Both the position numbers and the translations under genes were made by a program. DNA of 64,000 bases from JANPCX01 sp050916095 (GTDB lineage: Bacteria > Pseudomonadota > Gammaproteobacteria > Burkholderiales > Burkholderiaceae_C), in contig CP050901.1 of the NCBI GenBank assembly GCA_050916095.1, forward strand, positions 2,728,001-2,792,000, written 5' to 3'. The notes under the pieces are model-generated. The model was given only the letters and a program-made list of their open reading frames with translations, had not been told where the DNA came from and made no database searches. Shown piece after piece: positions 43,941 to 53,360 of the stretch (position 1 is the stretch's first letter; every line of letters starts with the position of its first letter).

Positions 43941-45518
43941 ATGAAACCCATTTTCAAGCGTTTGAACCAACTGCTCATTGGCGCCGTGCTGGCCAGCAGC
44001 GCGCTGTGGGCCAATGCGCAGGAACTGCGCATTGGCCTGTCCAGCAACCCGCAATCGGCCGACCCGCATTTCTTCAACAACGACGCCGTCAGTGGCCTCT
44101 TGGCGCACAGCTACGAGCCGCTCATTGCGCTGGACGGCAAGAACAAACTGGCGCCGGCCCTGGCCAAATCATGGCGCGCGGTGAACGACAACACCTGGGA
44201 ATTCAAACTGCGCGAGAACGTGAAGTTCCACGATGGCAGCCCCTTCACGGCCGAAGACGTGGTGTTCTCTTTGGATCGGCCCGCCACCATCGTCAACAGC
44301 CCCAGCTCCTTCACCCAGTTCACCCGGGGCATCGTCACCAAAAAAATCATTGATCCGCTGACCATCTTGCTGGTCACCTCGGCCCCCGCGCCGCTGCTGC
44401 CCAATGACTTGACGCGCATCTTCATCGTGTCGAAAAAAGCCGCTGAAAAAGCCACCACGGAAGACTTCAACCTGAGCAAGGTAGAAGCTGGCACCGGCCC
44501 CTTCAAGCTGGTGAAGTTCACCCGCGGCGAAGGCACGCAGTTGGCACGTTTTGACGGCTACTGGGGTAGCAAACCCGCCTGGGCCACGGTGAATGTGCGT
44601 TTCCTGCCGACCGACTCAGCCCGCACGGCTGCGCTGTTGTCGGGAGATGTGCAGTTGATTGAAGGCATCCAGCCCAACCTCGTGACGCAATTCAAGGCGA
44701 ACAAAGACTTCACCGTGGTGGAAAAAGTCTCCACCCGCGTGCTCTTCCTGTTCACCGACCACCGCGACAGCTCGCCCTATGTCACCGACAAAGAGGGCAA
44801 ACCGCTGGACAAAAACCCCCTCAAAGACGCCCGCGTGCGCACCGCCATCTCCAAGCTGATCGACCGCAATGTGCTGACCGACCGGGTGCTGGACAAACTC
44901 GGCGTGCCCACGGGCAACATCGCCACCCCGGGCGCATTCGGCTTCAACCCCAACCTCAAACCCGAGCCGTTGGATGTGGAGGGGGCCAAGAAACTGCTGA
45001 CGGAGGCGGGTTACCCGAACGGGTTTGGCTTGACCATCTTCGGGCCGAATGACCGCTACATCAACGACGAGCAAGTGATCCAGGCCATTGGCCAGTTCCT
45101 GACGCGCGGCGGCATCACCACCAAGGTGGTTGCCACCCCCAACTCCACCTTCATCGGCCGCGCATCCAAAAAAGAACTGGGTGTCGGTTTGTTGGGATGG
45201 GGCGTGGGCGGCGGTGAGCCCTCCAGCCCGCTGCGCGGCCTCTTGGCCACCACCAACCCAGAAAAGGGCCTGGGCGGCAGCAACTGGAGCAGCTACAGCA
45301 GCCCCGAGTACGACAAGCTCATTGCCGAGGCCTTGAGCACGGTGGACGACAAAAAACGCGAAAAGCTTTTCCAGGATGCCGCTGAACTGGCCTTGAAAAA
45401 AGACCAGGCCATCATCCCGCTGTACAACCAGATTGCCACCTGGGGTGTTCGCAAGGGTTATTCATATGCGCCTTCAGTGGGTGAATACACCTTGGCACAG
45501 GACGTCAAGCCCAAGTAA
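43941..45518 (+). CDS. Family 5 solute-binding protein, peptide/glutathione-type
   Basis: A 525-residue periplasmic binding protein of an Opp/Dpp/Gsi-type importer. A clear signal peptide (LNQLLIGAVLASSALWANAQ) precedes ELRIGLSSNPQSADPHFFNN. SBP_bac_5 motifs include WEFKLRENVKFHDGSPFTAE and DARVRTAISKLIDRNVLTDR. The start at 43941 has AGGAA upstream. No permease or ATPase genes follow; the next gene (57 bases on) is a gamma-glutamyltransferase. That pairing suggests a gamma-glutamyl peptide such as glutathione as ligand, an inference only. It would have to use permeases encoded elsewhere. Confidence 0.92.
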   Translation: MKPIFKRLNQLLIGAVLASSALWANAQELRIGLSSNPQSADPHFFNNDAVSGLLAHSYEPLIALDGKNKLAPALAKSWRAVNDNTWEFKLRENVKFHDGSPFTAEDVVFSLDRPATIVNSPSSFTQFTRGIVTKKIIDPLTILLVTSAPAPLLPNDLTRIFIVSKKAAEKATTEDFNLSKVEAGTGPFKLVKFTRGEGTQLARFDGYWGSKPAWATVNVRFLPTDSARTAALLSGDVQLIEGIQPNLVTQFKANKDFTVVEKVSTRVLFLFTDHRDSSPYVTDKEGKPLDKNPLKDARVRTAISKLIDRNVLTDRVLDKLGVPTGNIATPGAFGFNPNLKPEPLDVEGAKKLLTEAGYPNGFGLTIFGPNDRYINDEQVIQAIGQFLTRGGITTKVVATPNSTFIGRASKKELGVGLLGWGVGGGEPSSPLRGLLATTNPEKGLGGSNWSSYSSPEYDKLIAEALSTVDDKKREKLFQDAAELALKKDQAIIPLYNQIATWGVRKGYSYAPSVGEYTLAQDVKPK

Positions 45519-45575
45519 GCGTCCAGCGGCGCGGGGCGTCAACAGCGTCCACTGCATGCGTTCAGAACACTGCGG

Positions 45576-47294
45576 ATGACTACCACTGCGCCCCCCGGTT
45601 TTTCAGCGCACGGCGAGCAATCTCGCCGTGCGCCTGAGCACGCGAGCGGCTGGACGCCCAAACAGCTCGTCCGGCACCCTCACTGCATGGTGGCCACGGC
45701 CAACCCAGCGGCCACACAAGCGGGGTTGCAGGTGCTGGCGCAAGGCGGCCATGCGGTCGATGCCGCGATTGCGATTCAAGCCATGCTGGGTCTCACCGAG
45801 CCGCAGTCGAGTGGACTCGGAGGTGGGGGCTACGCGCTGGTGTACGACGCTCAGTCGCAGCAGGTGTTTGCCTACGACGGCCGTGAAACCGCACCACTGC
45901 AACTTCCGGCGCCCCTGCGCAGCGATTGCACGGTGGATGAACTGGGCGCGAGTCCCGCGTCTTTCGGCGTGCCGGGCATGCCTGCTCTGCTGGCCCTGCT
46001 GCACCAAAGGCATGGACGGCGCCCATGGTCGGGTTTGTTCAGCGCAGCAGGTGATGCGGCAGAGAACGGCTTTGACGTGTCCAACCGCATGGCCATTCAG
46101 ATTGCAGCCGAAGCGAACAACCTGACCCAGGCCGCGGCCAGGGAGTATTTGCTGGCACAGGCGCTGCCTGCTTACCAAAACCAGGTGCCGCTGAAAAACC
46201 CTGCTTACGCCGCGCTGTTGCAGGAATTCGCCACGCGAGGGGCCCACACCTTCTACCAAGGTCGAGCGGCCCGTGACATGCTGGCGGCGGTGCTGTCGCA
46301 CCAAGGCCAAGGGCCGGCCAGCACCCTGACGTTGCAGGATTTTTCGCGCTACGAGGTCAGGCCCCACACGCCCTTGACAGTGCGCTACCGCGGCCACCTG
46401 CTTCATGGCGTGGCCGCCTCCAGCGCGGGCGGGCTGATGGCGCTGCAGATGCTGGGCATGCTGGAGGCCTTTGACTTGCCGCCCTTGTCGACCGCCGCAG
46501 CGCATTTACAAACGCAGGCCTCCCGGCTGGCGTTTGCCGACCGCTTTCGCCACGCCGGTGACCCGGATTTTTCTGCCTTCGACCACTCGCTTTTCCTGAA
46601 TGCGGACTACCTGCGCGCGCGCGCTGAGCTGATCAATTTGAACCGCGACATGGGGCTGGCACCTGCCGGTTTGCCACAGGGCTTGAGAGCTGCGGATCCA
46701 AGAGGCGACGGCGTATCAGTGGACTTTCCCTCCACCACGCATTTCTCGGTGGTGGACGCACAAGGCAACGCGGTCGCCATGACCTCCAGCATCGGCATGG
46801 CCTTTGGATGCCGCCTGATGGCCTGCGGAACCTTTCTCAACGACCAGTTGGTGGCCTTTGACCTGGACTCCTGGCATGTGCCACGTGCAGGCTCTACCAG
46901 CGCACGGCCCAATGGCATCGAGGGCGGCAAACGCCCCTTGAGCGCCATGGCACCAACCATAGTCTTCGACGCCAGCAACCAACTTCGCATGCTCACCGGC
47001 TCGCCTGGCGCCGCAGCCATCGTCGGCTACACCGTCAAGTCCATCCTGGGTGTGATCGACTGGGGCCTGGACGTGCAGCAGGCCGTGGACCTGCCCAACG
47101 TCATCAACCGCAACGGCGTGACGGAACTGGAAAAAAACACGTCGGCCGAACAGTTGAAAGAAGCGCTTGAGGCCATGGGCCACACCGTGGCAGTCAACCA
47201 CCAAACCAGCGGAGTGCACGCCATCGTGAAGGACGGCGCGGACTGGACCGCAGGCTGCGACCCCCGGCGGGATGGGTGGGCGATGGGGGCTTGA
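45576..47294 (+). CDS. ggt: Gamma-glutamyltransferase family protein
   Basis: A 572-residue Ntn-hydrolase of the GGT family. The precursor cleaves itself before a Thr, here Thr387 in STTHFSVVDAQGNAVAMTSS, to give large and small subunits that hydrolyse or transfer gamma-glutamyl groups of glutathione and related compounds. Other family motifs are GGHAVDAAIAIQAMLGLTEP, SSGLGGGGYALVYD and KRPLSAMAPTIVF. The E. coli enzyme is periplasmic, but this one has a polar N-terminus with no signal peptide (MTTTAPPGFSAHGEQSRRAP), so a cytoplasmic location is likely. It follows the solute-binding protein by 57 bases. Release of cysteinyl-glycine would fit the sulfur theme. Confidence 0.9.
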   Translation: MTTTAPPGFSAHGEQSRRAPEHASGWTPKQLVRHPHCMVATANPAATQAGLQVLAQGGHAVDAAIAIQAMLGLTEPQSSGLGGGGYALVYDAQSQQVFAYDGRETAPLQLPAPLRSDCTVDELGASPASFGVPGMPALLALLHQRHGRRPWSGLFSAAGDAAENGFDVSNRMAIQIAAEANNLTQAAAREYLLAQALPAYQNQVPLKNPAYAALLQEFATRGAHTFYQGRAARDMLAAVLSHQGQGPASTLTLQDFSRYEVRPHTPLTVRYRGHLLHGVAASSAGGLMALQMLGMLEAFDLPPLSTAAAHLQTQASRLAFADRFRHAGDPDFSAFDHSLFLNADYLRARAELINLNRDMGLAPAGLPQGLRAADPRGDGVSVDFPSTTHFSVVDAQGNAVAMTSSIGMAFGCRLMACGTFLNDQLVAFDLDSWHVPRAGSTSARPNGIEGGKRPLSAMAPTIVFDASNQLRMLTGSPGAAAIVGYTVKSILGVIDWGLDVQQAVDLPNVINRNGVTELEKNTSAEQLKEALEAMGHTVAVNHQTSGVHAIVKDGADWTAGCDPRRDGWAMGA

Positions 47295-47340
47295 GGGACA
47301 TTCAGCCGAACAAATGAAAATTCAGTGCATGGAGACTGAA

Positions 47341-47364
47341 ACCTTTCATGAGGGCAACACGGCT
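47341..47364. repeat. 24-bp direct repeat, left copy flanking IS3 copy 2
   Basis: ACCTTTCATGAGGGCAACAC followed by GGCT stands immediately before the IS3 end and again immediately after it (48659-48682), without a mismatch. IS3 elements normally duplicate 3 to 5 bases. Confidence 0.92.
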
Positions 47365-47429
47365 TGACCTTGCCCCCGAAAACCGTATCCCTTGCTGAGT
47401 GATTCAATCGCAAGCAAAGGAGAGCGGAA

Positions 47430-47729
47430 ATGACGAAGAGAGCCAAAAGGGCGAGGTACACGCAGGAGTTCAAGTTCGAGGCGGTGCGGCTGGTGGAAGG
47501 CGGCCAAAGCATGGCGGCAGCGGCCAGGACGCTTGGGGTGGTTGAGCAGACGCTGTTCAACTGGATCAAAGCGCACCGCGAAGGCAAACTCAAGGGCGCT
47601 GACAGCCGGGTCAAGGTAAGCAGCGAACAAATGGAGATCAGCCGCTTGAGGGCAGAGCTGGCGCGGGTCAAGATGGAGCGCGACATCCTGGAAAAGGCCA
47701 CGGCGTACTTTGCAAAGGGATCGACGTGA
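47430..47729 (+). CDS. IS3-family OrfA (copy 2)
   Basis: A 99-residue helix-turn-helix protein with the same sequence as 15485-15784 (MTKRAKRARYTQEFKFEAVR at the start). GGAGAG lies just upstream. The stop overlaps the orfB GTG. Confidence 0.94.
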   Translation: MTKRAKRARYTQEFKFEAVRLVEGGQSMAAAARTLGVVEQTLFNWIKAHREGKLKGADSRVKVSSEQMEISRLRAELARVKMERDILEKATAYFAKGST

Positions 47730-48622
47730 AGTACGCCTTCATACAAAGCCACCGGCGGGTGTGGCCAATCTCTGTGCAGTGCCGGGTTCTGCGTGTCAGC
47801 GTGGCCGGGTATCACGAGCACTTCCTGCGGCGGGCCAGTGCGGCGCAACGACGCCACCTCAGTGATGACGCCTTGCTGGTACACATCAAAGCAATTCACG
47901 CCCAGGTCAGGGCCAGCTACGGCTGGCCTCGCATGTGGAAAGAACTGCTGGCACGCGGCATCCGGGTGGGCAAAGACCGGGTGCAAAAGCTCATGCAATT
48001 GCACGGCATTCGCGCCAAAGGCAAACGCAGATTCAAGATCACCACCGACAGCAAACATGATTTGCCGATTGCACCCAACCTGCTGGAGCGGCAATTCAAC
48101 GTTCAAGAGCCTGACAAGGTGTGGGCGGGGGACATCACCTACATCGACACCCAAGAGGGCTGGCTGTACCTGGCAGTGGTGATTGACCTCTTCAGCCGTC
48201 AAGTGGTGGGCTGGAGCTTGCGGCAAGACATGACACGCGACATCGTCATTGATGCGCTGCGCATGGCATGGTTCAAGCGACATCCAGACAAAGGCGCAGG
48301 GCTGATCTTCCACAGCGACAGAGGCAGTCAATACGCAAGCCAAGACTTCAGGGACGTGCTCAGTGAGTACGGAATTCAGGCGTCCATGAGCAGGCGGGGC
48401 AACTGTTGGGACAATGCGTGCAGCGAGACCTTGTTCGGGTCACTGAAGGTAGAACGCCTACATGGGCAGCGCTTTGAAACCAGGAGGCAAGCCAAAGACG
48501 AGGTCATGGCCTGGCTGCTTTGGTACAACCAAGCCCGGCTGCACTCGACTCTGGCCTATGTCAGTCCGATGCAGTTCGAGCAAAGCTGGTTTGCGGCCCA
48601 GGCCATGCAAGCCAATTCGTGA
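47726..48622 (+). CDS. IS3-family transposase OrfB (copy 2)
   Basis: A 298-residue DDE transposase identical in translation to 14592-15488, with the same catalytic segments (GDITYID, FHSDRGSQYAS, CWDNACSE). It is probably expressed as an OrfAB frameshift fusion. Intact, so this copy can supply transposase in trans to the other. Confidence 0.95.
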   Translation: MKYAFIQSHRRVWPISVQCRVLRVSVAGYHEHFLRRASAAQRRHLSDDALLVHIKAIHAQVRASYGWPRMWKELLARGIRVGKDRVQKLMQLHGIRAKGKRRFKITTDSKHDLPIAPNLLERQFNVQEPDKVWAGDITYIDTQEGWLYLAVVIDLFSRQVVGWSLRQDMTRDIVIDALRMAWFKRHPDKGAGLIFHSDRGSQYASQDFRDVLSEYGIQASMSRRGNCWDNACSETLFGSLKVERLHGQRFETRRQAKDEVMAWLLWYNQARLHSTLAYVSPMQFEQSWFAAQAMQANS

Positions 48623-48655
48623 CTCGGTTATGGGATACGGATTACAGAGGCAAGG

Positions 48656-50635
48656 TCAACCTTTCATGAGGGCAACACGGCTTTCGTCCCGCTTCGCAAG
48701 CCTGAAGCTGAGATGGCGGATCGAGTTCCCTATCGGATCAAAGACTTCGCGCCGCGGCAGCTCGATTGAGTGAGACATTGATGAGAGCTTCATCGAGGGG
48801 CCATAGTTCGCATCGCGGTAGCTGAACGTACCTCGCCCCGCCTTGATGGTGATTTGGGTCGCAATTTGCCGGAAGATGGAGTTCTCGTTGGCTGCTTCAA
48901 ATGAATCGTTCATCTGCTTCGCTCGGGCTCGAGCAAAAAGCCTGCTCAGCTTAGTGGGCGGGCGAAGCTCGTTGAGCATCGGCAGGGAGCTTTTGGCATT
49001 CGCGACTTGATCGATCGTCTCTGCGATCTTCAACAAGTACTCCTTGTGGCTGCACATGGCGGCAGTCTCGGCTGCCTTGCGGCACGCATCCGCTGTGCTC
49101 CCCGGGTAGTCATATCCGATCTCATCAACAAGCAAGGCGCGAAGGAGTGGATAAATGCGCTTCTCAGGTTCTTTCGATAAAAGCATCGACAGGGTCAGTG
49201 ATGTTAGTTGCGCCCTTTCGTGCACATAGCCGAGCAATCGTCGCGCGAGAAACAAGAGATCTTCCGTTGCAAGCCCATCCAGACGCTCGTTGTCCAGACT
49301 CAGTTCGACGCGCGAATGGTCACTGAGTTGAGTCAGAAATCCGGCTAGCGCTGCCGGATGTTCCTGCTCGCTGCTCAGTAGCCAGTCCGTTGCGAGTGAC
49401 GCCCAACTGGCCTTGATCTCGAACAGCCTCCGCACACAGCCGTCAAAAAGAGTCGACGTCTCAGAATCGATGGCCACTCTGTGGCCATGTTTCGCGACCC
49501 AGTTTCCTAGTGTCGACACGACTATTGGCACTTTGGTTGGCTGGGTGAGCAGCCTTGCCATAGCGTGATCCAGGTCGCGGATAGCGCCCTTGAATTCCGG
49601 CTTCAGCGACGTCATCAGTTCAAGCCAATGTTGCGTGACGCCACGCTTTTCTAGTTCCTTCGCCCTGAGGAACAGTGCCGTCGCCGCGGCGCAGAGTACA
49701 TCCTGATCGCCGTCTTCGGCGAGTCGCTGCAGGATCGGATCAAATGCTGCCATCACGTGCATGGCGCCGACGGCCGCTTGAATAGCCTGCAATCTCAGTT
49801 CGCCCTGTTCGCTCTCGATCAGGTCGAGGACAGCCTGGATGACCAGGTTGATCGAAGCTGGTGGCGCCCGCTCGTCGAGCAACAGGCGACCAAGCGCCCA
49901 AACGCCGACTAGCGCCCGCACTGGGAGTTCGGCCCGTACATCCCCTCTTGCGACTTCAAAGGCTGCCGCGTAGTCAGTCTTGGCGAGTGCGACGATCGCG
50001 TTTCCGAGCAAGCTCGCTGTAGCTTCGGACAGGTTCTCCACTACCTTTGCATGAAGGTCTAGAGCGTTGGCTGGCCGCGTCTCCAGCCAGGATTCAAGGG
50101 CACGATGAATGGCTCCCCTTGCCATGTCATTCTTAGTCGGTTCATACTTGGCTACGAACAAATCGACAATCGATGGCGGCTCAATTCTGTGGAGATAGGG
50201 CAAGGCGGCTTCGACAAGGTGGAGAACGTCGAAAACGTCTGAGCCGTTTCGTATGCGTTGGGCTCCGATGGCAAGAACGTCCACGCTGTCCGAGGCCAGC
50301 CCCAGAAGGCGGCCAGATGCTTGGTCGCTGTGACTGATCTCGTCGCGCCACAGTTCGTATGCTCGTTCAAACAGAGCGTCCTCGTCGATGCCGGAAGGGG
50401 ATTGAAGACCTGCAAACGCTGCCCTGGCGACAACGTCATTGCGCACCGAGAGCGAGTCAAACTGGACCGCCGCCTCTCCCACCAATTGGCAACCTTCTGG
50501 CAAATCAGCAGCGGTCAGGACGGCACCCGCAGGGACGTCGATGCGCAGTTGAATTCCATCCTGCCGGTGGAGACGCATTGCCAACTCAGTGGCTAGTGCA
50601 TTACCAGTTGGAGCGTAATCTTTCTTGTAATTCAC
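48656..50635 (-). CDS. Unknown helical-repeat protein, C-terminus clipped by IS3
   Basis: A 659-residue protein I cannot name. It is mostly alpha-helical with many A/L-rich stretches (LPVRALVGVWALGRLLLDER, LRLQAIQAAVGAMHVMAAFD, DVLCAAATALFLRAKELEKR) that look like HEAT/ARM-type repeats. The C-terminal part has basic segments (TKLSRLFARARAKQMNDSFE). No signal peptide or membrane segment is seen. The final residues read into the IS3 end (ALMKG-stop). Removing the IS and one 24-bp copy restores FSLHALNFHLFG and a stop at 47302, 12 residues longer. Codon use looks less GC-biased than in the neighbours, suggesting acquisition by transfer. Confidence 0.75.
   Translation of the reverse strand: MNYKKDYAPTGNALATELAMRLHRQDGIQLRIDVPAGAVLTAADLPEGCQLVGEAAVQFDSLSVRNDVVARAAFAGLQSPSGIDEDALFERAYELWRDEISHSDQASGRLLGLASDSVDVLAIGAQRIRNGSDVFDVLHLVEAALPYLHRIEPPSIVDLFVAKYEPTKNDMARGAIHRALESWLETRPANALDLHAKVVENLSEATASLLGNAIVALAKTDYAAAFEVARGDVRAELPVRALVGVWALGRLLLDERAPPASINLVIQAVLDLIESEQGELRLQAIQAAVGAMHVMAAFDPILQRLAEDGDQDVLCAAATALFLRAKELEKRGVTQHWLELMTSLKPEFKGAIRDLDHAMARLLTQPTKVPIVVSTLGNWVAKHGHRVAIDSETSTLFDGCVRRLFEIKASWASLATDWLLSSEQEHPAALAGFLTQLSDHSRVELSLDNERLDGLATEDLLFLARRLLGYVHERAQLTSLTLSMLLSKEPEKRIYPLLRALLVDEIGYDYPGSTADACRKAAETAAMCSHKEYLLKIAETIDQVANAKSSLPMLNELRPPTKLSRLFARARAKQMNDSFEAANENSIFRQIATQITIKAGRGTFSYRDANYGPSMKLSSMSHSIELPRREVFDPIGNSIRHLSFRLAKRDESRVALMKG
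48659..48682. repeat. 24-bp direct repeat, right copy flanking IS3 copy 2
   Basis: Exact copy of 47341-47364. It also encodes the last seven codons of the clipped gene at 48656-50635 (ending ALMKG). Confidence 0.92.
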
Positions 50636-51143
50636 TTGTCTTCCTACTGCTTTTCTTATCCGCTGAGCGAGTTGTCGATGCCGCGGACACTGTACCCTTT
50701 GATCTCACCTCCATTGTTGAACGCTTTCGCGACATCCTCTCTCGCTCCGATCAGTATCGATGATGCAAACGAATCGGCTTGGCCGGGACAAGGGGTCCAA
50801 CAATTGGTTGCGGTGCTTCGATAAAGCCAGTGATAAGTTCGAATGTCCGCTCCCAGCCTGAAGCGGTAGCTGGGGTTGACATAGTGACTATCAGAAACCG
50901 GCGGAGAGCAGACCGACCGCCCCTCCGGCTACTTTCATCCCTGCATCGAACAAGCCATCATCGTCCGGCGTCAATGCGCCCGGCAGCGCAATCAGTGGTG
51001 GGCTCGTGGCATGCCTCTGATTTGGGGACATGGGGCTTGCGCCTCATCACTACACACAACGCGATGGCTTCCGGTCAGCCCGGTGTCCGGTACCGACCCA
51101 GTCCCGCCAGAAGCGGCCCGGTCAGCTGCACCGGCCACATCCC
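50636..51143. other. 508-base gap with no recognisable gene
   Basis: The stretch lies upstream of the unknown helical-repeat gene and downstream of the M13 peptidase gene. Short open frames exist on the plus strand but none has a credible product or ribosome binding site. It may hold the promoter of 48656-50635 and remnants of the DNA in which that gene arrived. Confidence 0.5.
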
Positions 51144-53240
51144 CTACCAAATCCGCACCCGATCCCGAGGCTTACGCCACATCGGATCGCCTGGGCGGGT
51201 TTCGAAGGCTTGATGGAAGGCGTCCAGGTTCAGCAGGGGCGCAACGCCGCGCACGAAGCCGATGGCGTGGTAGTCCATGGCGGCCAGCAGGCGGATGCGT
51301 TCGTCTCTGGCCTTGTAGGTCCACAGCTGGGCCCAGGCAACGAAGCAGCGCTGGTCGGTGGTGAAGCCGTCAATGGGAGGCTGGGCCTTGCCCTTGAGTG
51401 CGCGCTTCAAGGCGGCATGGGCCAGGGTGATGCCGCCGAGGTCGGCGGTGTTTTCGGTGAGTGTGAGTTCGCCGTTCTGGTTCAGCCCGGGCAAGAGTGG
51501 AAGCTGGCTGTATTGCGCCACCAGCATGTCGGTGCGTTTTTTGAAGTTGGCGGTGGCTTGTGCGGTCCACCAGTCGCGCACATTGCCAGCGGCGTCGTAC
51601 TGGCGGCCATTGCTGTCGAAACCGTGGGTGAGTTCATGGCCGATGACTGCGCCCATGGTGCAGTAGTTCACGGCGATGTCCGCGTCGGGTTTGTAGAACG
51701 GCGGCTGCGCAATGGCGGCGGTGATGTCGATGCCATTGACCTGTGGGTCGTAGGCGGCGTTCACCGCGATGGGGCTGGTGTGCTGCGCGTCGGCGAAGCG
51801 TTCAACCACCACGGGCCGGTCAATTTTGGCCAGCTCGCGCTGCTGCGAAAACGCGGCAATGCGCTGGTTGTTGCCGAGGTGGTCGTCGGGGCGAATGTCC
51901 ACGCTGCTGAAATCGATCCACCGCTGCGGGTAACCCACTTGAATGTCGACCTTGGCGAGTTTGTCGAGTGCGGCGGCCCGTGTGGGTGCGTCGAGCCAGG
52001 GGTTGGCGCGAAGGCGTTTGGCGAATTCGTCTTTGATGTGGCCCACCATCAGGCGGATCTCTTGCCGGGATGACTCGGGGAAATGCGTTTTCACGTAGAG
52101 CTGCGCCAGCGGGTGGTAGAGCTGGAGGGCGATGGTCTGGACCACTTGCCGGTCCAGCGGCAGGGTCTGCACCAGGCCGTCGCGCTGCCGCTGAAACTCC
52201 TGGCTCAAGCTGAACCAGGGCTGGCCGAGCAGGTTGGCGTTGGATGACAGCACGGTCCAGTGCAGCAGCGTCTGCACGTCTTGCGCGGGGCGTGTGGTGA
52301 GCAGCTGGTTCAAGGCCTTCAGCGCGGCCACATCAATGACCTGAATCTGCTTGGGCATGGGCACCTTCAGGGCAGCCAGCAGTTCCTTCAGGTCCACAGC
52401 GGGAATCAGGGCTTGGGCCTCTTCGGGGGTGAAGAGGTTGTAGGTGCGCGCGGGATCGCGCACCTCCAGCGGCTTGAGCCGGGGGGCCATGAGTTCGGTT
52501 TCCATGGCCAGGATCAACCGGGCTTTGGCTGCGGCTGCCTCGGGCGTATCACCCAACTGGCGGTAGGCCTGGGTGATGTAGTCGACATACAGGTCGCGGA
52601 TTTTTTGACTGGCAGGGTCGGTGTATTGCGCCTGCTCCAGTTGCGGACCGCCCGGGTACAGCACCATCTGCGTGCGGGTGCTGTCCTTGAAGTCGGTCAT
52701 GGTCAACACATTCACCAGCGGTGTGAACTGGTTGGCCAGTTGCAGCCGCGCCGACAAGCGGGCCAAGGCCGCAGGCCCCTGCGCGCTGGTTGCCCAGTCG
52801 AGGTCGGACTGAATGGGCTTGAGGCCCAGGACGTCCCGGCGCTGTGTGTCCATGGCCGCGCGGAAATAGTCGCCCACCTGCTGCTCGGCGCTGCCCTTGG
52901 CCGCATTGCTCTGGCTGGCCGCCACAGTCAGTTGAAGCAGGCGCTGGTCCAGGTTGGCGCCCAGCATCGAAAAGCCGCTGATGTCGGCTTCTGCATCTGG
53001 AATGGTCAACCGCTTCAGCCACTGGCCGGTGGCGTAACGGTAAAAATCCTGACGTGGGCTGACGCTCGAGTCGATGTGCTCAGCCGAGTAGCCCAGCGGC
53101 CCCGGCAGTTGGCTGGACGCTCGGGTCGGTCGTTCGATGACGTTGGCACGCGGAGTGGGTGGGCTGGCCAACACGTCAGCCAGCGCGAGGGCGCTCAGCA
53201 AGGAGAGGATGACGGCGACAGGTGGTTTGGTCAGGTGCAT
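51144..53240 (-). CDS. M13-family zinc metallopeptidase (neprilysin/PepO type)
   Basis: A 698-residue endopeptidase. A signal peptide (VAVILSLLSALALADVLA) implies export. The N-terminal M13 domain includes SPRQDFYRYATGQWLKRLTI. The zinc site is HELTH in VIGHELTHGFDSNGRQYDAA near residue 530, and the third ligand Glu lies in ENTADLGGITLAHAALKR. The C-terminus (FETRPGDPMWRKPRDRVRIW) matches the family, where DPMW-P is usual. The length is normal. It is probably monocistronic and unrelated to the sulfur genes. Confidence 0.95.
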   Translation of the reverse strand: MHLTKPPVAVILSLLSALALADVLASPPTPRANVIERPTRASSQLPGPLGYSAEHIDSSVSPRQDFYRYATGQWLKRLTIPDAEADISGFSMLGANLDQRLLQLTVAASQSNAAKGSAEQQVGDYFRAAMDTQRRDVLGLKPIQSDLDWATSAQGPAALARLSARLQLANQFTPLVNVLTMTDFKDSTRTQMVLYPGGPQLEQAQYTDPASQKIRDLYVDYITQAYRQLGDTPEAAAAKARLILAMETELMAPRLKPLEVRDPARTYNLFTPEEAQALIPAVDLKELLAALKVPMPKQIQVIDVAALKALNQLLTTRPAQDVQTLLHWTVLSSNANLLGQPWFSLSQEFQRQRDGLVQTLPLDRQVVQTIALQLYHPLAQLYVKTHFPESSRQEIRLMVGHIKDEFAKRLRANPWLDAPTRAAALDKLAKVDIQVGYPQRWIDFSSVDIRPDDHLGNNQRIAAFSQQRELAKIDRPVVVERFADAQHTSPIAVNAAYDPQVNGIDITAAIAQPPFYKPDADIAVNYCTMGAVIGHELTHGFDSNGRQYDAAGNVRDWWTAQATANFKKRTDMLVAQYSQLPLLPGLNQNGELTLTENTADLGGITLAHAALKRALKGKAQPPIDGFTTDQRCFVAWAQLWTYKARDERIRLLAAMDYHAIGFVRGVAPLLNLDAFHQAFETRPGDPMWRKPRDRVRIW

Positions 53241-53360
53241 GACGACACTTTCCTTTCATCAACTGGGGGGTGGCCAGGGCAGTTCAGCACCAGCATCGCA
53301 GAGATGACGATAGCGCAGCGGCCGTGTGGCGGACACCACGGCGGGTGACGCACCGCTTCA

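Larger units (their letters stand above)
47365..48658 (+). mobile_element. IS3-family insertion sequence, copy 2
   Basis: This 1294-bp element has the same length and the same terminal repeats (TGACCTTGCC...CCGTATCCC) as the copy at 14556-15849, but in the opposite orientation. It carries orfA and orfB with unchanged translation. It is inserted in the 3' end of the gene at 48656-50635. The flanking direct repeat is 24 bases instead of the usual 3. The two inverted copies, 32 kb apart, could recombine and invert everything between them. Confidence 0.95.

Noticed and set aside
50779..51213. 144-residue plus-strand frame
   Set aside because: It overlaps the 3' end of the M13 peptidase gene, has no ribosome binding site and a composition typical of a shadow frame.
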